64,000 nucleotides of DNA from Arachis hypogaea. Lineage: Eukaryota > Streptophyta > Magnoliopsida > Fabales > Fabaceae. The stretch is from NCBI RefSeq assembly GCF_003086295.3, contig NC_092052.1, positions 72,642,910 through 72,706,909 of the forward strand, given 5' to 3'. The position numbers and the translations under genes are program-made. The notes under the pieces were generated by a model that did not search any database, had not been told where the DNA came from, and saw only the letters and a list, made by a program, of their open reading frames with translations. Below, in pieces: positions 45,713-57,510 of the stretch (positions are counted from its first letter, which is position 1; the number at the start of each line of letters is the position of its first letter).

Positions 45713-46722
45713 CAGGTTCCGCCGAACGCCACCTTTCTTTCATTCATAGTTATTTGCATTTTTTTCAGTTTATATTTAAATTTAGGATAGTTAGAGATGT
45801 ATGTTGTAGTGGATTCTAGGTGGTTAGGTAGCTAGGATGTGGTTAGTGGATTTAGGCCTGATTCATTGCGCTGTTCTTGCTACTTGTTTTATAATTTTCG
45901 CAATTCTGCTATTGCTGTGATGTTAGTATTGTTCATATGCTATTCTTTCCTATTTCACGCTGCTTTTTACACTGCTTTTTCATGATTCATATTCCGTATA
46001 TGTAATTGCAGCTTTACTTTAATTTATATGAACTATTCTGCTTGCTGTTTATTACCCGGGAACATCCAATTTTAGCCGGAATGCTGCCCAATTTTCCGTA
46101 AATTGTTTTGATATTCATTCTTGTTTTGGTTTTGGCAATTTGAGTTTGGCACTTCTCAGCTTTTACCAAACCAATTCATGAATGCACGGGCTAGCATTCC
46201 TATTCATCTATTTTTCCCGGTTAATAAATCACATTATTGATGATTAGATTTTACTTTTCGCTATTTCTATATCTATATGAATCATCCACAACTTAATTTC
46301 CTTGCTTGAATATGAGTTGTCTATTGCTTCAACTTGTGAAATTCCTGTTACTTAGAAACCAATCATCATGCCACTTACTCTGACTTTCTTTTTACTAACT
46401 CACTGATTTTTGCTTTCTAACCTCTTTTTCAATTTAAAACCACTTTTAACTTTCTAACAACCCCCTCTGCTTTTTGACTAACTCTTTCAATTTTTAACTC
46501 ATGGCATGATTATTATTGATCCTAATTAACAAGTATTCTCCTTATAATACATTTTGGATTGAAATCTCTCATCTCAGCTTTTTAACTCCGAAACAAATCC
46601 AAAATGCACAATTATTCAACTCATTTCATAATTCTATTACTCCTTTGCCACTTTGTGCTTATCTTGTTATCTGCCTACCTGTTTTCCTGCTTTTATTATA
46701 TCTTAGATTTCTGTTTTTCAGG
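45713..46722 (+). other. Likely leader intron before ORF2 (B)
   Basis: T-rich, about 1 kb, ending in 'CTGTTTTTCAGG' immediately before ATG 46723. It is collinear with the same interval in A. Confidence 0.5.
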
Positions 46723-48156
46723 ATGTCTGACCCTCAAAGAAAGGAAAAAGGAAAGGCAACAACTAGCAAACGAAAAAGAGGTGAATCCTCTATGTCTCTC
46801 CTGGAGTTTATTCATGATGACTCTTGGCGGGAAAAGCACTTTACCCTGCAGGAGAAGGCTGACCAGCTCCTCCCTTCTAATGATCCAATTAAGTTTGCAA
46901 ACCGATACTATGAGCTGAAGTATCCAGTGTTTGCTACCTCCAGAAATCTGTACCTGGAGAGGACTTTGAAAATTACAGAAGAACTACAACAGTACACCTC
47001 CGATTAGATCAAACAAAGAGGCTGGTTCTTCTTGGAGAGAAATTTGACTGAGGTCAATGCTTCCTGAGTAAGAGAGTTTTACTGCAATTATTTCAAGACT
47101 TTCCTGGATGTAGTGCACCTCAGAGGGAAATAGATACTGGTCACTGAAGAGGCCATTGAGGATATTCTGTGCCTTCAGCCTAAGTTAGATCAGCCTGACA
47201 GTTACCAAAAGGCTGAAGAGGACATGCGCTTTTTGAGATTTGACTGGGATGCTGTCAAGGAGAGGATAGCCCTTGACCCTACTGTCCCATGGGTCATGGG
47301 TAAAAACACCACCATGCCTAAAGGATTCAAGCGAATATACTTGAATGATGAGGCTCCATTCTAGCACCAGATCCTGAGTATCTTTATTATGCCAAGCACT
47401 CATGAGACAAAGCTGCCTGCTGCTATGATCACCCTCCTCTGGTGTGTGATGGAGGGTAAGGACCTGTATCTGCCTCGTTTCATCCGGCACTATATGGCCA
47501 GGGTCCATGTCAGAGGCACCCTCCCTTTCCCTTACCTGGTAACCCAGCTAGGCCGTCGAGCTGACGTGCCTTGGGAGGATGCTGATGAGAAGCCACCTGC
47601 TGTGGACTGCAAGAAGATCATTCCTCACAGCAGGAACTTTCTGGCTTTAGGCTACAGACCTCCATTCCTTACTGCTTCTGATGAGACAGCCACACCTTCA
47701 GCTGCCCCCTCTTCTTCCACTGCCGTACCTGCCCCACCCACTGCACCTCCAGCTGCTCCTGAGCCTATTTACCATTTGGTGCATCGACTCTTCGCCCGCT
47801 TGGATCGTATGGAGCGTCGCAACAAGCGACGCTATGAGCACGTCAAGTTGATGATCCGTTCCGGCGGCGACATCCCCTCCGAGCCTGACACCCCTTCTGA
47901 TACATCTAAGGTGGAGGAGGACGATCATGAGGAGGAGACACCCACCCAGGCTGCACAGACAGGACCGGAGCAGGCTGTGCCACAGCAGGAGCCATAGCAG
48001 ATTCAGGCCGCAGATCTAGAGATTCCTATCCAGTCAGAGCCTCCACTGCAGCAGACAGATCCTCCTACCCTCATCCAGTCTGCAGATCCTCAGGCCACCA
48101 CCGAGACTCCAGCAGCCCATCCTTCCAGTGATGACACTCCTTCACACCCGGCTTGA
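46723..48156 (+). pseudogene. ORF2 of element B, putative plant transposon protein
   Basis: Sister of ORF2 in A, 478 codons from ATG 46723 to TGA 48154-48156 in one frame without frameshift, but with five stops. TAG 47005 replaces the CAG of 'TSEQIKQRG'; TGA near 47065 replaces TGG of 'NASWV'; TAG near 47130 replaces CAG of 'GKQIL'; TAG near 47362 replaces TGG of 'RLWHQ'; and a TAG lies at 47995. The first four are C-to-T or G-to-A changes. The basic N-terminus (KGKATTSKRKRGE), hydrophobic core and acidic tail are kept. Confidence 0.8.
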
Positions 48157-48558
48157 GTGAGCATCGAGGACGATGCTTTATTTTAAGTGTGGGGAGGTCA
48201 CCATCTCTGGCGTATTTCTTGGTGAACCACTATAGACTCTTTTATTTTATTTTGGTTATTTTTCTATATTTTTATCTTTATTTTTATTTTTATCTTTCAG
48301 TACTTATACATTATTCTTTTCATGTGTTTTTACTTTTATTTCTGCATTTTGCACCTTAGTTCATATTTTAGCCATTTAGTTAAAGTTTGCAATTCTAACT
48401 TATTAGTTATAGAATATGTGGATTAATTAGTATAGTTTACCCCTTTTAGCATATGATAGTTTGGTTTAAATTGAAAATAAAAAGGAAGTAAACTAGAGAC
48501 TTTAACATAATCAAAAACAATCCACACACCTTGTATATAGAACATAACATCTTAGTTA
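48157..48558 (+). other. 3' non-coding region of B, left of D
   Basis: Matches 26026-26410 of element A and is interrupted at 48563 by element D. The text continues at 59032 ('CAACGTTTCATCAAGGAGG'). Confidence 0.85.
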
Positions 48559-48563
48559 GTTAA
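48559..48563. repeat. Target-site duplication GTTAA, left of D
   Basis: GTTAA at 48559-48563 and 59027-59031 flank element D. Element A has the empty site ('TAGTTAACAACATTTC' near 26424), which confirms the insertion. Confidence 0.95.
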
Positions 48564-49103
48564 TGTTCATACCCTGGGTCGAGCTATCCGACCTGGGATG
48601 ATTGACGACAAAGCGACCGACCTCTTCAGGTCAAGCGGACCGACTTCTTCTTAAAGAACTCGGCCAAATCGACAGGAAAGCCCATAAAGGGCCTAAGTAG
48701 AGGAACACAACCCAAATCCAAAGGCCGTCCAAGCCTATAGAGATAAGGGGGATTCCCTTGAAGATAAGCTGACCTCAACTCAAAGATAAAGATAAAATAA
48801 GATAACTAACTTATCTTATCTAGAAAGGTCACTCTACAACTACTATAAATACACTGGAGCACCCAGGTATAACTCATACTCTGATTCTACTAAAAACCTG
48901 TTTAATACCCATGCTAACTTAAGCATCAGAGTCTCTTGCAGGTACCCCCCACCCTCCGGTGACGAAGGATCAGCAGTGTAGCTAGATCAACAAGTCGGAC
49001 ACGACAGCTCCGGCCGTCTCTCACCAGCCGGACACGTCGGTACCAATCTGTACAGAGGATCTCAACCAAGATCGACCTCCAGTTTCAGGTAACCCTCGGA
49101 ACA
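48564..49103 (+). mobile_element. 5' LTR of Tat element D
   Basis: TGTTCATACC to CTCGGAACA, 540 bp. It contains the GATA inverted repeat (48790-48821) and the TATA box TATAAATA (48844-48851). Against the 3' LTR I count nine differences in 540 by hand, all transitions. Confidence 0.96.
48790..48851 (+). promoter_or_regulatory. GATA hairpin and TATA box of D 5' LTR
   Basis: AGATAAAATAAG and CTTATCTTATCT are inverted around an 8-base loop; one arm base is mismatched here and the match is perfect in the 3' LTR (58713-58744). TATAAATA follows 22 bp later. The same order holds in C, F and G. Confidence 0.75.
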
Positions 49104-49104
49104 T

Positions 49105-49122
49105 TGGCGCCGTTGTCGGGGA
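49105..49122 (+). promoter_or_regulatory. Primer binding site, tRNA-Asp (D)
   Basis: TGGCGCCGTTGTCGGGGA, one mismatch to the tRNA-Asp complement, one base after the LTR. Confidence 0.9.
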
Positions 49123-49143
49123 CCTGGAAGTCATCCCATCACC

Positions 49144-50500
49144 ATGGCGGACAACCATGACAACGACCGCAATTCAGGTCTGGAAGAGAGAACATCGCAC
49201 AAGAATGCGGATGTCACGCTACAAGATACTCCGGAAACCAACAAGGACAAAGACTCGCCAAATCCAGGGGCAATAAAAGCGCTCCTAGATCGCCTAAAAC
49301 AACTGGAAAAAGAAACTCAACAACAACAGAAAATCGGAAGAGATCTACAAAGAGAGGTGCGGCGACGTCGGGAGTTGGAGGAAAAACTACAGCAATTAGA
49401 AGCCGATCTCAAATCAAAAGCCCCTCGGGCCAATCTCGAAGAAAATTCACGCAAAGAGCAAGACCCATTCACCAGGGAAATCATGCAAACCAAAATTCCA
49501 AAAGACTTCAAACTCCCGGATATGACCCTGTATGATGGCACCACGGATCCCAACCACCACCTGAGTAACTTCAGAAGCAGAATGTACCTCACCGACGCCC
49601 CAGATGCTGTTCGCTGCAAAGCCTTTCCAACAACTCTCACAAAGACAGCCATTCGATGGTTCGACAACCTACCCCCAAAGTCCATCTCAAGCTTTGATGA
49701 CCTAGCTAAAAAATTCCTAGCCAGATTCTCCATTCAGAAAGATAAAGCCAAGCACGCCCCCAATTTACTAGGGATCAAACAAGGAGATCGGGAGAGCCTC
49801 CGCAACTATATGGAGAGATTCAATAAAACATGCATGGACATACAAAGTTTACCCACAGAGGCCGCCATCATGGGACTCATCAACGGCCTACGAGAAGGAC
49901 CTTTCAGCCAATCTATATCAAAAAAGTACCCGACCTCCTTGGATGAAGTGCAGGAACGAGCAAAAAAATACATCAACATGGAAGAAAACGCTCGGTTAGG
50001 AGAGACCTCAAAATCGGGGGCCTCTTACCGAGATAGAGACATGGAATCCAAGAGGAAAGAAGATCGACAAGGGGAGAAAATCAAAAAATACCATAATTAC
50101 ACTCCTCTCAGGGCATCCTTGGTCGAGATATACAAAGAAGTCTGCCATACAGAAAAAATCCCCCCAGCACGGCCACTCAAAGGAAAAAAGGGAGGAGGAA
50201 ACCGGAAGGAATATTGCGAATACCATCGAGTCTGAGGACACTCCACAAACGAATGTTTCGACTTAAAAAATATCATAGAAAAATTGGTGAGAGAAGGAAA
50301 GTTAGATCGATTCCTGGCCACCCGAGATGATGATCAAAGAAAGAGACGAAGGGATGAAGATACCGAACGAACAGAACGATCACCTCGGACACCAGAAAGA
50401 CATGTCCACATGATACATGGCAGATTCACAGCAGGTGGGATCTCCAAATCCTCTCGCAAAAGATATCTCAAAGAAGTATATCATGTCGAAGGAGAGGAGG
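49144..50500 (+). pseudogene. Tat gag of element D
   Basis: ATG 49144 starts 'MADNHDNDRNSG'. A charged coiled-coil region covers about residues 45-100 ('REVRRRRELEEKLQQLEAD'). The gag core follows at about residues 115-290 ('MYLTDAPDAVRCKAFPTTL', 'LAKKFLARFSIQKDKAKHAP', 'GDRESLRNYMERFN'). A CCHC-like finger, CEYH...GHSTNEC, is split by TGA at 50233-50235, but the frame continues unchanged to the protease region. In a live element gag forms the virus-like particle in the cytoplasm. The copy is complete apart from the single stop. Confidence 0.92.
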
Positions 50501-53307
50501 AAGCACTCAACATCCCGGCAATAACATTCACTAAAGAGGACGCATCCGGCATCATCGCAGAACACGACGATCCCATGGTCATCACCATCATATTAGCAAA
50601 CGCCAACCTACATCGCACCTTAATAGACCAAGGGAGTTCTGCCGACATCTTATTCAAAACAGCCTTTGATAAACTCGGCTTAGAAGAAAAAGAACTTCAA
50701 GCATATCCAAACAGTCTGTTTGGACTAGGAGACACCCCGGTTTGACCACTAGGATACATACCACTACATACAACCTTCGGAAAAGGGAACTAATCCAGGA
50801 CCCTCAAAATAGACTACATTGTGGTCGATGTAAGTTCAGCTTACAATTCTCTCATAGGTCGGACAACACTCAACCAACTCGGCGCAATAGTCTCGACCCC
50901 ACACCTATGTATGAAATTCCCAACACCAAAAGGGATAGCCACGATAAAAGCAGATAAAAAAATGGCACGTCGCTGTTACAACGAAAGCCTAAACCTCAGA
51001 GGCAAAAGAGAAGAGTTCTACACAATCGAGCTGGGCGGAGTTCAACGACGAGAAGAACTTCGTCCCCAGCCAGAGGGTGAGATAGAAAAGATTCAGATCG
51101 GGGACACCTCAGAAAAAATAACTAATATCGGCACAATCCTAAAAGGAGATTCAAAGGAATTACTAATACAATTCTTGCGAGATAATGTCGATCTCTTCGC
51201 GTGGAAAGCCACAGATATGCCAGGCATAGACCCTAAGCTGATGTGTCACAAGTTGGCGGTCTATCCAGGATCTCGGCCGGTACAGCAGAGACGAAGAAAA
51301 CTTGGGCCAGAGCGATCCCAGGCTGTGGAAGAACAAGTACAGGCACTACTGGAAGCAGGAGTCATAAGAGAAGTCAAATATCCACTATGGCTAGCCAACG
51401 TTGTCTTGGTGAAAAAATCAAATGGGAAGTGGCGAATGTGCACCGATTACACCGATCTCAACAAGGCTTGTCCAAAAGATCCTTACCCACTCCCAAATAT
51501 CGACGCTCTGGTAGACGCTTCCTCCGGATATAAATATCTCTCGTTTATGGACGCATACTCCGGATACAACCAGATACCCATGTATCCACCAGATCAAGAA
51601 AAGACTTCGTTCCTAACACCGAAAGCAAACTACTGCTACATTGTGATGCCTTTCGGTCTCAAGAACGCAGGAGCTACTTATCAAAGGCTAATGAATAAAG
51701 TCTTCTCGGATCACATCGGAAAGATCATGGAAGTCTACGTGGACGACATGCTAATAAAAACACAAAGTGAAGAGACATTATTGTCCGACCTGGCCCAAGT
51801 TTTCGACACCATAAGGAAGCATGACATGCGACTCAATCCCGCGAAGTGCACCTTTGCAGTAGAAGCAGGCAAATTCTTAGGTTTCATGCTCACACAAAGA
51901 GGAATTGAAGCAAACCCAGACAAATGTCAGGCCATACTCAACATGAAGAGCCCAACCTGTGTCAAAGAAGTACAGCAACTCAATGGGAGATTGGCCGCCC
52001 TATCCCGATTCTTAGCAGGAGCTGCGATAAGATCTCTCCCCTTCTATGCTACTTTAAGAAAGGGAAAGCAGTTCGAATGGACGACAGAATGTGAGCAAGT
52101 CTTCCAAGACTTTAAGAAATTCTTAGGACAGCCACCTATCCTCTCTCGACCACGAGAAGGAGAACCACTCATATTATATCTCGCAGTAGGAAGCCGGGCA
52201 GTAGTGTCAGCACTAGTCAGAGAAGACGAAAACGGACAACAACCCATCTACTTCATTAGTAAAGCACTGCAGGGATCCGAGTTGAACTATCAGAAAATAG
52301 AAAAATTTTCCTATACTCTCATTCTAACATCTCGACGACTCCGCCCTTACTTCCAGGCCCACACCATCAAAGTTCGCACTAACCAGCCCTTGAAAGGAAT
52401 ATTGCAGAAAACAGATTTAGCAGGTAGAATTCTACAATGGGCAGTCGAGCTGTAAGAGTTCGACCTCCAATATGAAGCTCGGACGGCCATTAAGTCACAA
52501 TATCTGGCCGACTTTATCGCAGAATTCACAGATGCCCTGGAAACCCTCACAGAGTGGAATCTCTATGTGGACGGTTCTTCAAATAAAACTGGAAGCGGCG
52601 CAGGAGTGATAATAGAAAGCAACCAGGGAACCCAAGTTGAGCTCTCCCTCAAGTTCGGGTTCCCAGCTTCAAATAACCAGGCGGAATACGAAGCACTGCT
52701 AGCTGGCTTAAAGCTGGCTGAAGAGGTTGGAGCTCGGAAACTCAACATTTACATCGATTCGCAAGTTTTCACATCACAAATAACAGGGAGCTACCAAGCC
52801 AAAGATCCCACCATGAAAAGGTGTTTGGATAAGACCAAGGAACAGCTCGGACAAATCGGGGAATATAAGATCTACCACATACCCCAAGAACAAAATGCCC
52901 GAGCTGATGCACTCTCGAAATTAGCCAGCACCAAACCGGGGGGCAACAATAGAAGTCTCATCCAGGAAATACTACAGAGCCCGTCGATCTCGGAGGAACA
53001 AAAAGTCCTAACCATAACAGGCCAAGACCAAGGATGGATGACCCCCATAATCAACTACCTCAAAACAGGAACACTCCCCACCGAAGAAAAGGAGGCAAAG
53101 AGGCTAAAAAGGGAGGCACAGTATTACACCATTATAAACAACATCCTGTACAAAAGAGGGATCTCAGTACCATTACTGAAATGCGTACCGACCTCCCACA
53201 CAAAGGAAGTATTAGAAGAAGTACACGGCGGCATTTGTGGCAACCATCTCGGAGCACGAGCTCTCAACAAAAAAGTACTCCGAGCGGGATTTTATTGGCC
53301 AACTCTA
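50501..53307 (+). pseudogene. Protease, RT and two RNase H domains of D
   Basis: Same frame as gag, so gag and pol form one polyprotein. The protease active site 'LIDQGSSADILF' is near 50620-50655. Stops are TGA 50743 and TAA 50791. RT (about 51180-52080) has 'SFMDAYSGYNQIPMY' and YVDD at 51736-51747. The Ty3-type RNase H (about 52150-52420) has 'YLAVGSRAVVSALV' where an active enzyme would start with an aspartate, so it looks inactive. TAA 52453 follows. A second, archaeal-type RNase H begins 'LYVDGSSNKTGSGAG' (aspartate at 52570) and looks intact to 'NARADALSKLA'. The integrase finger starts at 'EEVHGGICGNH'; TAG is at 53308. Confidence 0.92.
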
Positions 53308-53310
53308 TAG

Positions 53311-54269
53311 AAAGAAGCTACAGAATTTGTAAGACATGCCCACCATGTCAGAAACATGCCAACTATCACATCGCCCCGCCAGAAGAGCTCATCAGCGTAA
53401 CTTCGCCTTGGCCGTTTGCAAGGTGGGGGCTCGACCTTCTCGGCCCCTTCCCCCAGGGGTCAGGACAAGTTAAATTTCTCATAGTAGGGGTAGACTATTT
53501 CACAAAGTGGATCGAGGTAGAGCCCCTAGCCAATGCCACCGCTCAAAGAAGCCGGAAATTCCTATATAGAAACATCGTCACAAGGTTCGGGGTTCCATAT
53601 TCGATAACCACAGACAATGACACTCAATTCACAGATGCAGGCTTCAGAAAACTAGTAGCCGACTTAAATATAAAACATCAGTACACCTCCGTTGAACATC
53701 CACAAGCCAATGGACAGGCCGAAGCTGCCAACAAAGTCATATTGGCCGGATTAAAACGGAGATTACAAGATGCAAAGGGAGCTTGGGCAGAAGATCTTCC
53801 ACAGGTCCTATGGGAATATCGAACAACGCCACACTCCACCACGAAGGAATCCCCCTTCCGGTTAGCATATGGAATAGAGACAATGATTCCAGTAGAAATT
53901 GAGGAAGGATCGCCTAGAGTAGTTCATTACAATGAGGGAGAAAACTCCCAACTTCAGAGGGAAGAGCTCGACCTACTACCTGAAATCCAAGAAAGAGATC
54001 GGATCAGGGAAAAAACTCTAAAGCGCCAAATGGCTTCCAGATATAATCAAAGGGTAGTGCCAAGAAGTTTCGCAGAAAATGATCTCATCCTAATCCGAAA
54101 TGATATTGGAACAACTCAACCAGGAGAAGAAAAGCTGGAAGCAAACTGGAAGGGACCCTACCGAGTTGTAGAAGTACTTGGGAAGGGCTACTACAGACTG
54201 TCCGATCTCGATGGACGAGAGCTTCCTAGATCATGGCACGCTTGCAACCTAAGAAGGTACTACAGTTAG
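53311..54269 (+). pseudogene. Integrase of element D
   Basis: A one-base loss near 53329 moves the frame. From there it is open to TAG 54267-54269. The zinc-finger cysteines are in 'CPPCQKHANY'. The catalytic triad is Asp (53433-53435, 'GLDLLGPF'), Asp (53613-53615, 'TTDNDTQF', with the usual glycine replaced by aspartate) and Glu (53721-53723, 'NGQAEAANK'). The C-terminal domain 'GPYRVVEVLGKGYYRLSDL' ends 'RRYYS'. No chromodomain is seen, as expected for the Tat lineage. The upstream part of this open frame (53034-53325) is a shadow of the other frame. Confidence 0.92.
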
Positions 54270-54837
54270 GAAGGTAACAGATCTCATTATTGGATGCACT
54301 CTTTTTCCTAAGAAGGTTTTTTAATGAGGCACCAAGTTGAAACCCAGACACTATCCGACTTAAAGGGATGAAAAAATTCCCACATGTATATATTTGCACT
54401 TTTACTTTGAATAAAGTTTATTTAGATATGCTTCAAAAATTCAAGACGCATTAATCTGAAGAATTCATCATCCGATTATAAAGCAACAGGTCAGCAGAAA
54501 GTGAAAAATAATTTCACTGTATGACCACGATAAAGATAAACCGTCCGATAAAGGTGAAAGCGCGATTCACCCAAAGGACGATCTAAAGATGCCAACCACT
54601 TTCTACAAATCGGCAAAGATGAACATAGAATAATGTAAGAAGTTATCGAAAGCAATCCAAAAAAGAACCTGACGAGGTCTTACGGATAGCTAAAATAATA
54701 ACTTAAAGACTGGCCGACGTCTAGAAGTCGGACCAAGTCAACCCAAGTTATAAGTAAACCCTGGAAAGAGGTCTGGCCAACCCTATTAAAGATGATTACT
54801 TTAACTTAGAAGGACTCGACCTAACAAAGTCAGCCCA
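54270..54837. other. Non-coding spacer after pol of D
   Basis: A-rich sequence with scattered 'CCGAT' and 'GGTCGG' phrases like those in C, but no ordered tandem array until 54838. No coding match. Confidence 0.75.
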
Positions 54838-55250
54838 AAATAAAAAGGTTATAAAAGTAATCCCTGAAAGAGACCTGACAAAGGTCCAAGAAAGAGGATT
54901 ACAAAAATAACCTAGAAAGAGGTCGACCTAACGAAGTCGATCTCCTACAAAATAAAAAAGGTTATAAAAGTAATCCCTGAAAGAGACCCGACAAAGGTCC
55001 AAGAAAGAGGATTACAAAAATAACTTAAAAAGAGATCGACCTAACGAAGTCAATCTCCTACAAAATGAAAAGGTTATAAAAGCAATCCCTGAAAGAGACC
55101 TGACAAAGGTCCAAGAAAAGGGATTACAAAAATAACCTAGAAAGAGATCGACCTAACGAAGTCGATCTCCTACAAACAAGTTACAAAAGTAATCCCCGAA
55201 AAGAGACCTGACAAAGCTCCAAAAAAGAGGATTACAGAAATAACATAAAA
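54838..55250 (+). repeat. ~113-bp tandem repeats in element D
   Basis: Three near-identical units of about 113 bp and a diverged fourth, each with 'GTAATCCCTGAAAGAGACC', 'GACAAAGGTCCAAGAAA' and 'GATCGACCTAACGAAGTC'. They lie between pol and the antisense gene, the place where C has a 43-bp repeat. Confidence 0.92.
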
Positions 55251-55601
55251 AGGGGACCAGCGTAAAAGAACCACCAAGAAATAAGTTGGACCCATAAATC
55301 ACAACCTCAAAGGATCCAAGCTACAAACAATAAAACAAAGCAATCCGAGGAAGTCGAGATGCAAGATTTTAAACATCAGTAGAAAACAGAAAAGATGCCA
55401 AGTCAAAAAACTACTTCTTTTACTCTACAAAAGTTATAAGGCCCGGAAGGCCACCAAAACCTACCATGAAGGGATAGCGAGCTACCTTTTGCTTTTCAAA
55501 ATAAAAAGTTGCTAAACAAACAACCAAGAAATGTCAGCAATTAAATAAAAAGTTAAAAAAAAAAACCCACAAGCCGGACCAACTACATATCCAGAAAGAG
55601 A
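55251..55601. other. Spacer before the antisense gene 3' end in D
   Basis: A-rich, non-coding. If the antisense gene is transcribed, this holds its 3' untranslated region and polyadenylation signals. I do not see a clear terminator. Confidence 0.6.
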
Positions 55602-57510
55602 TCAGCAGACATCAGGAGCCTTCTTGGCAGCATCGGGACAAGGAGAAGGAGGACGAGTCTGAATCGGCACAGCATCCACAGTTCCATCCTCCCGGTTCTG
55701 AATTTGGCAATCCGAGTCAGGCACAACCGGAGGAGCAAAAGAGGTCGACACTTTGGCAGAGGACGCAGGGGGAGGAGCAACCTCATCATCATCATCCTTA
55801 TCATCAGGGACAATCTTGCCATCCCTGACAATGTTATCCAGGCTAAAGGGGGTGAGATCGGCCTCGGGAGCAATGACCCGAACTTGCTCCTTCAAGTTCT
55901 CATAAGCAGCAGTCACGCTGCCAACGAGATGAGTTTGGAGCTCAGAATAATCTTCCCGGACATTGTCGAGCTCCCCCCTCAGGCGCATCATCTCCCGATA
56001 GGATGTAACGTAACTATCCTTATGCATCATGGCTGTGTCCTCAGCCAACCTCAAAGAAGCTGCCAGTGATTGAGAACTCGCCTTCTCGTTCTCTAAGTCA
56101 TTCTCCAGCTTGGCTACCTTTACCTCAAGTTCCTCCTTCAACTCCCTCATCCGATCAAACTCTTGTTTTGCCTCCTCCATAAACGCTTTAGTGGTATGGA
56201 GAGGGAGATTCTGAGCAGTCTGATATATGGCAGCCGCCATATACGCCATCTTTACGTGATTTCGGGCCATAAATTCCAAGTGATGGAGGATGGACACATC
56301 ATCCATGGAGAGGGAGCCATAGGGACCGATTTGCTGATCTACAAATTCAATGGCATTAAAATCAGGAGCATCGAGGTCGAAGGGCTCAGCTGTTTTTTGT
56401 TTTTTATTGGGAGGAGCAACAGATGGAGCGGCAGAAGTGGGGTGAGAATCCACCAAATGGACTCGGGGTGTAGGGATCACCTTCTTCACCCCAGGAGAAC
56501 TCGGCACTGATGGCTTCTCGCGCACTTGGGAGGACCCCTCCCCAGCCGCCTTGGCCACAATAATTCTGGCAGCAGTCGCCCTCTGCGTCCTCTTAAAAGC
56601 TTTTATGGATTCATTATTCTTCATTGCCTCTGCAAATAAAACAGAAATTAAGCTACAAGTCGGATAAGTCGGAAAGACAGCTACAAGCAACATAAACAGA
56701 TAATAAAGGAAACACAAGATACCCAGTTCAGTTTGAAGAAGAGAAGGATTGGTTAGAAATTTCTTTGTGTCAAGATGGGGAGGATGACCCCAGCGTTCCT
56801 CCAAGACAGTCACAAAAGCTCGCTCTGCCTCATCCAACATTTCCCACGCATATCTGAAGACCCTCACATCTTTTTGCCATTCCAAGGGAAAAGCAGGTTC
56901 GTCGTTTTCATCCAGAAAAAGGGCCGAGCTCCTTCAACAGCTCGGACCTTGAAAAAGTAGTTTTTAAAATCACAGAATGACTTGTCAAACATGGAAAATA
57001 CCTTCTTTCCCTGGGTGGAACGAAAGGAGACCCAAGCCGACTTCTTTTTTACCACACCGGGCTTAGTCAAGACAAACAGATAGAAAAAGAGAGATTGGGA
57101 AGCAGGAATACCAAACCATTGCACAACAATTGGAAAATTTTTATGAAACCCCAGGAATTGGGGTGAAGTTGAGAGGGGGCAACATTACAGGACCATAACA
57201 GGTTGGTTTCAAATCGAGTAAAAGGAAGGGTGATACCCAGCTGACCGAAGAAAAAATCATAAACATAAAAGAAAGGGCGATCATCAACAACCCGAGTAAA
57301 AAAGCAGACTCTCTTGTCAGAAGAGGGAGTGACAAGCTCATAGTTCTTCTCATCACTGGGATTACTACAAACACTATTAAACTGCCTAAGCTGCGCACAA
57401 AACTCAAAATTAACCAGAGAGACACACATAAGAACCATCGAGTCCACCCAATCGGCTATACCCTCAGGAACCTGGGAAGGCATCTCTACAATGTTATTTC
57501 GGGAAGACAT
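55602..57510 (-). pseudogene. Antisense gene of Tat element D, with intron
   Basis: Reads opposite to pol, from ATG 57510 ('MSSRNNIVEMP') to TGA at 55602. The N-terminal part ('VDSMVLMCVSL', 'DRPFFYVYDFFFGQLGITLPF', 'LWSCNVAPSQLHPNSWGFIKIF') is open to about 57120, where a small deletion shifts the frame. 'LTKPGVVKKKSAWVSF', 'KVFSMFDKSFCDFKNYFFKVRAVEG' follow in another frame, and a one-base loss near 56918 restores it. After 'LLQTELG' a 93-bp GT...AG intron (56722 to 56630) is predicted. Then 'AMKNNESIKAFKRTQRAT', a basic 'NKKQKT' (possible nuclear signal), a long coiled coil (about 56200-56000) and an acidic, Pro-rich tail. It fits the 'putative gypsy type transposon' family from memory; function unknown. 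Confidence 0.82.
56630..56722 (-). other. Predicted 93-bp intron in the antisense gene of D
   Basis: On the minus strand it starts GTATCTTGTG and ends TTTTATTTGCAG, T-rich between. Removing it joins ...CTG G to AG GCA ATG and keeps the frame. Copy C has GT...CAG at the same protein position although the interior has diverged. In D the interval is also open when unspliced (31 codons), but it encodes a hydrophobic stretch not present in C. Confidence 0.65.

Noticed and set aside
53034..53325. Upstream part of the 411-codon frame in D as a separate protein
   Set aside because: This part lies in a different frame from the pol match, which continues in frame 1 to 53307. Only the part after about 53329 matches integrase.
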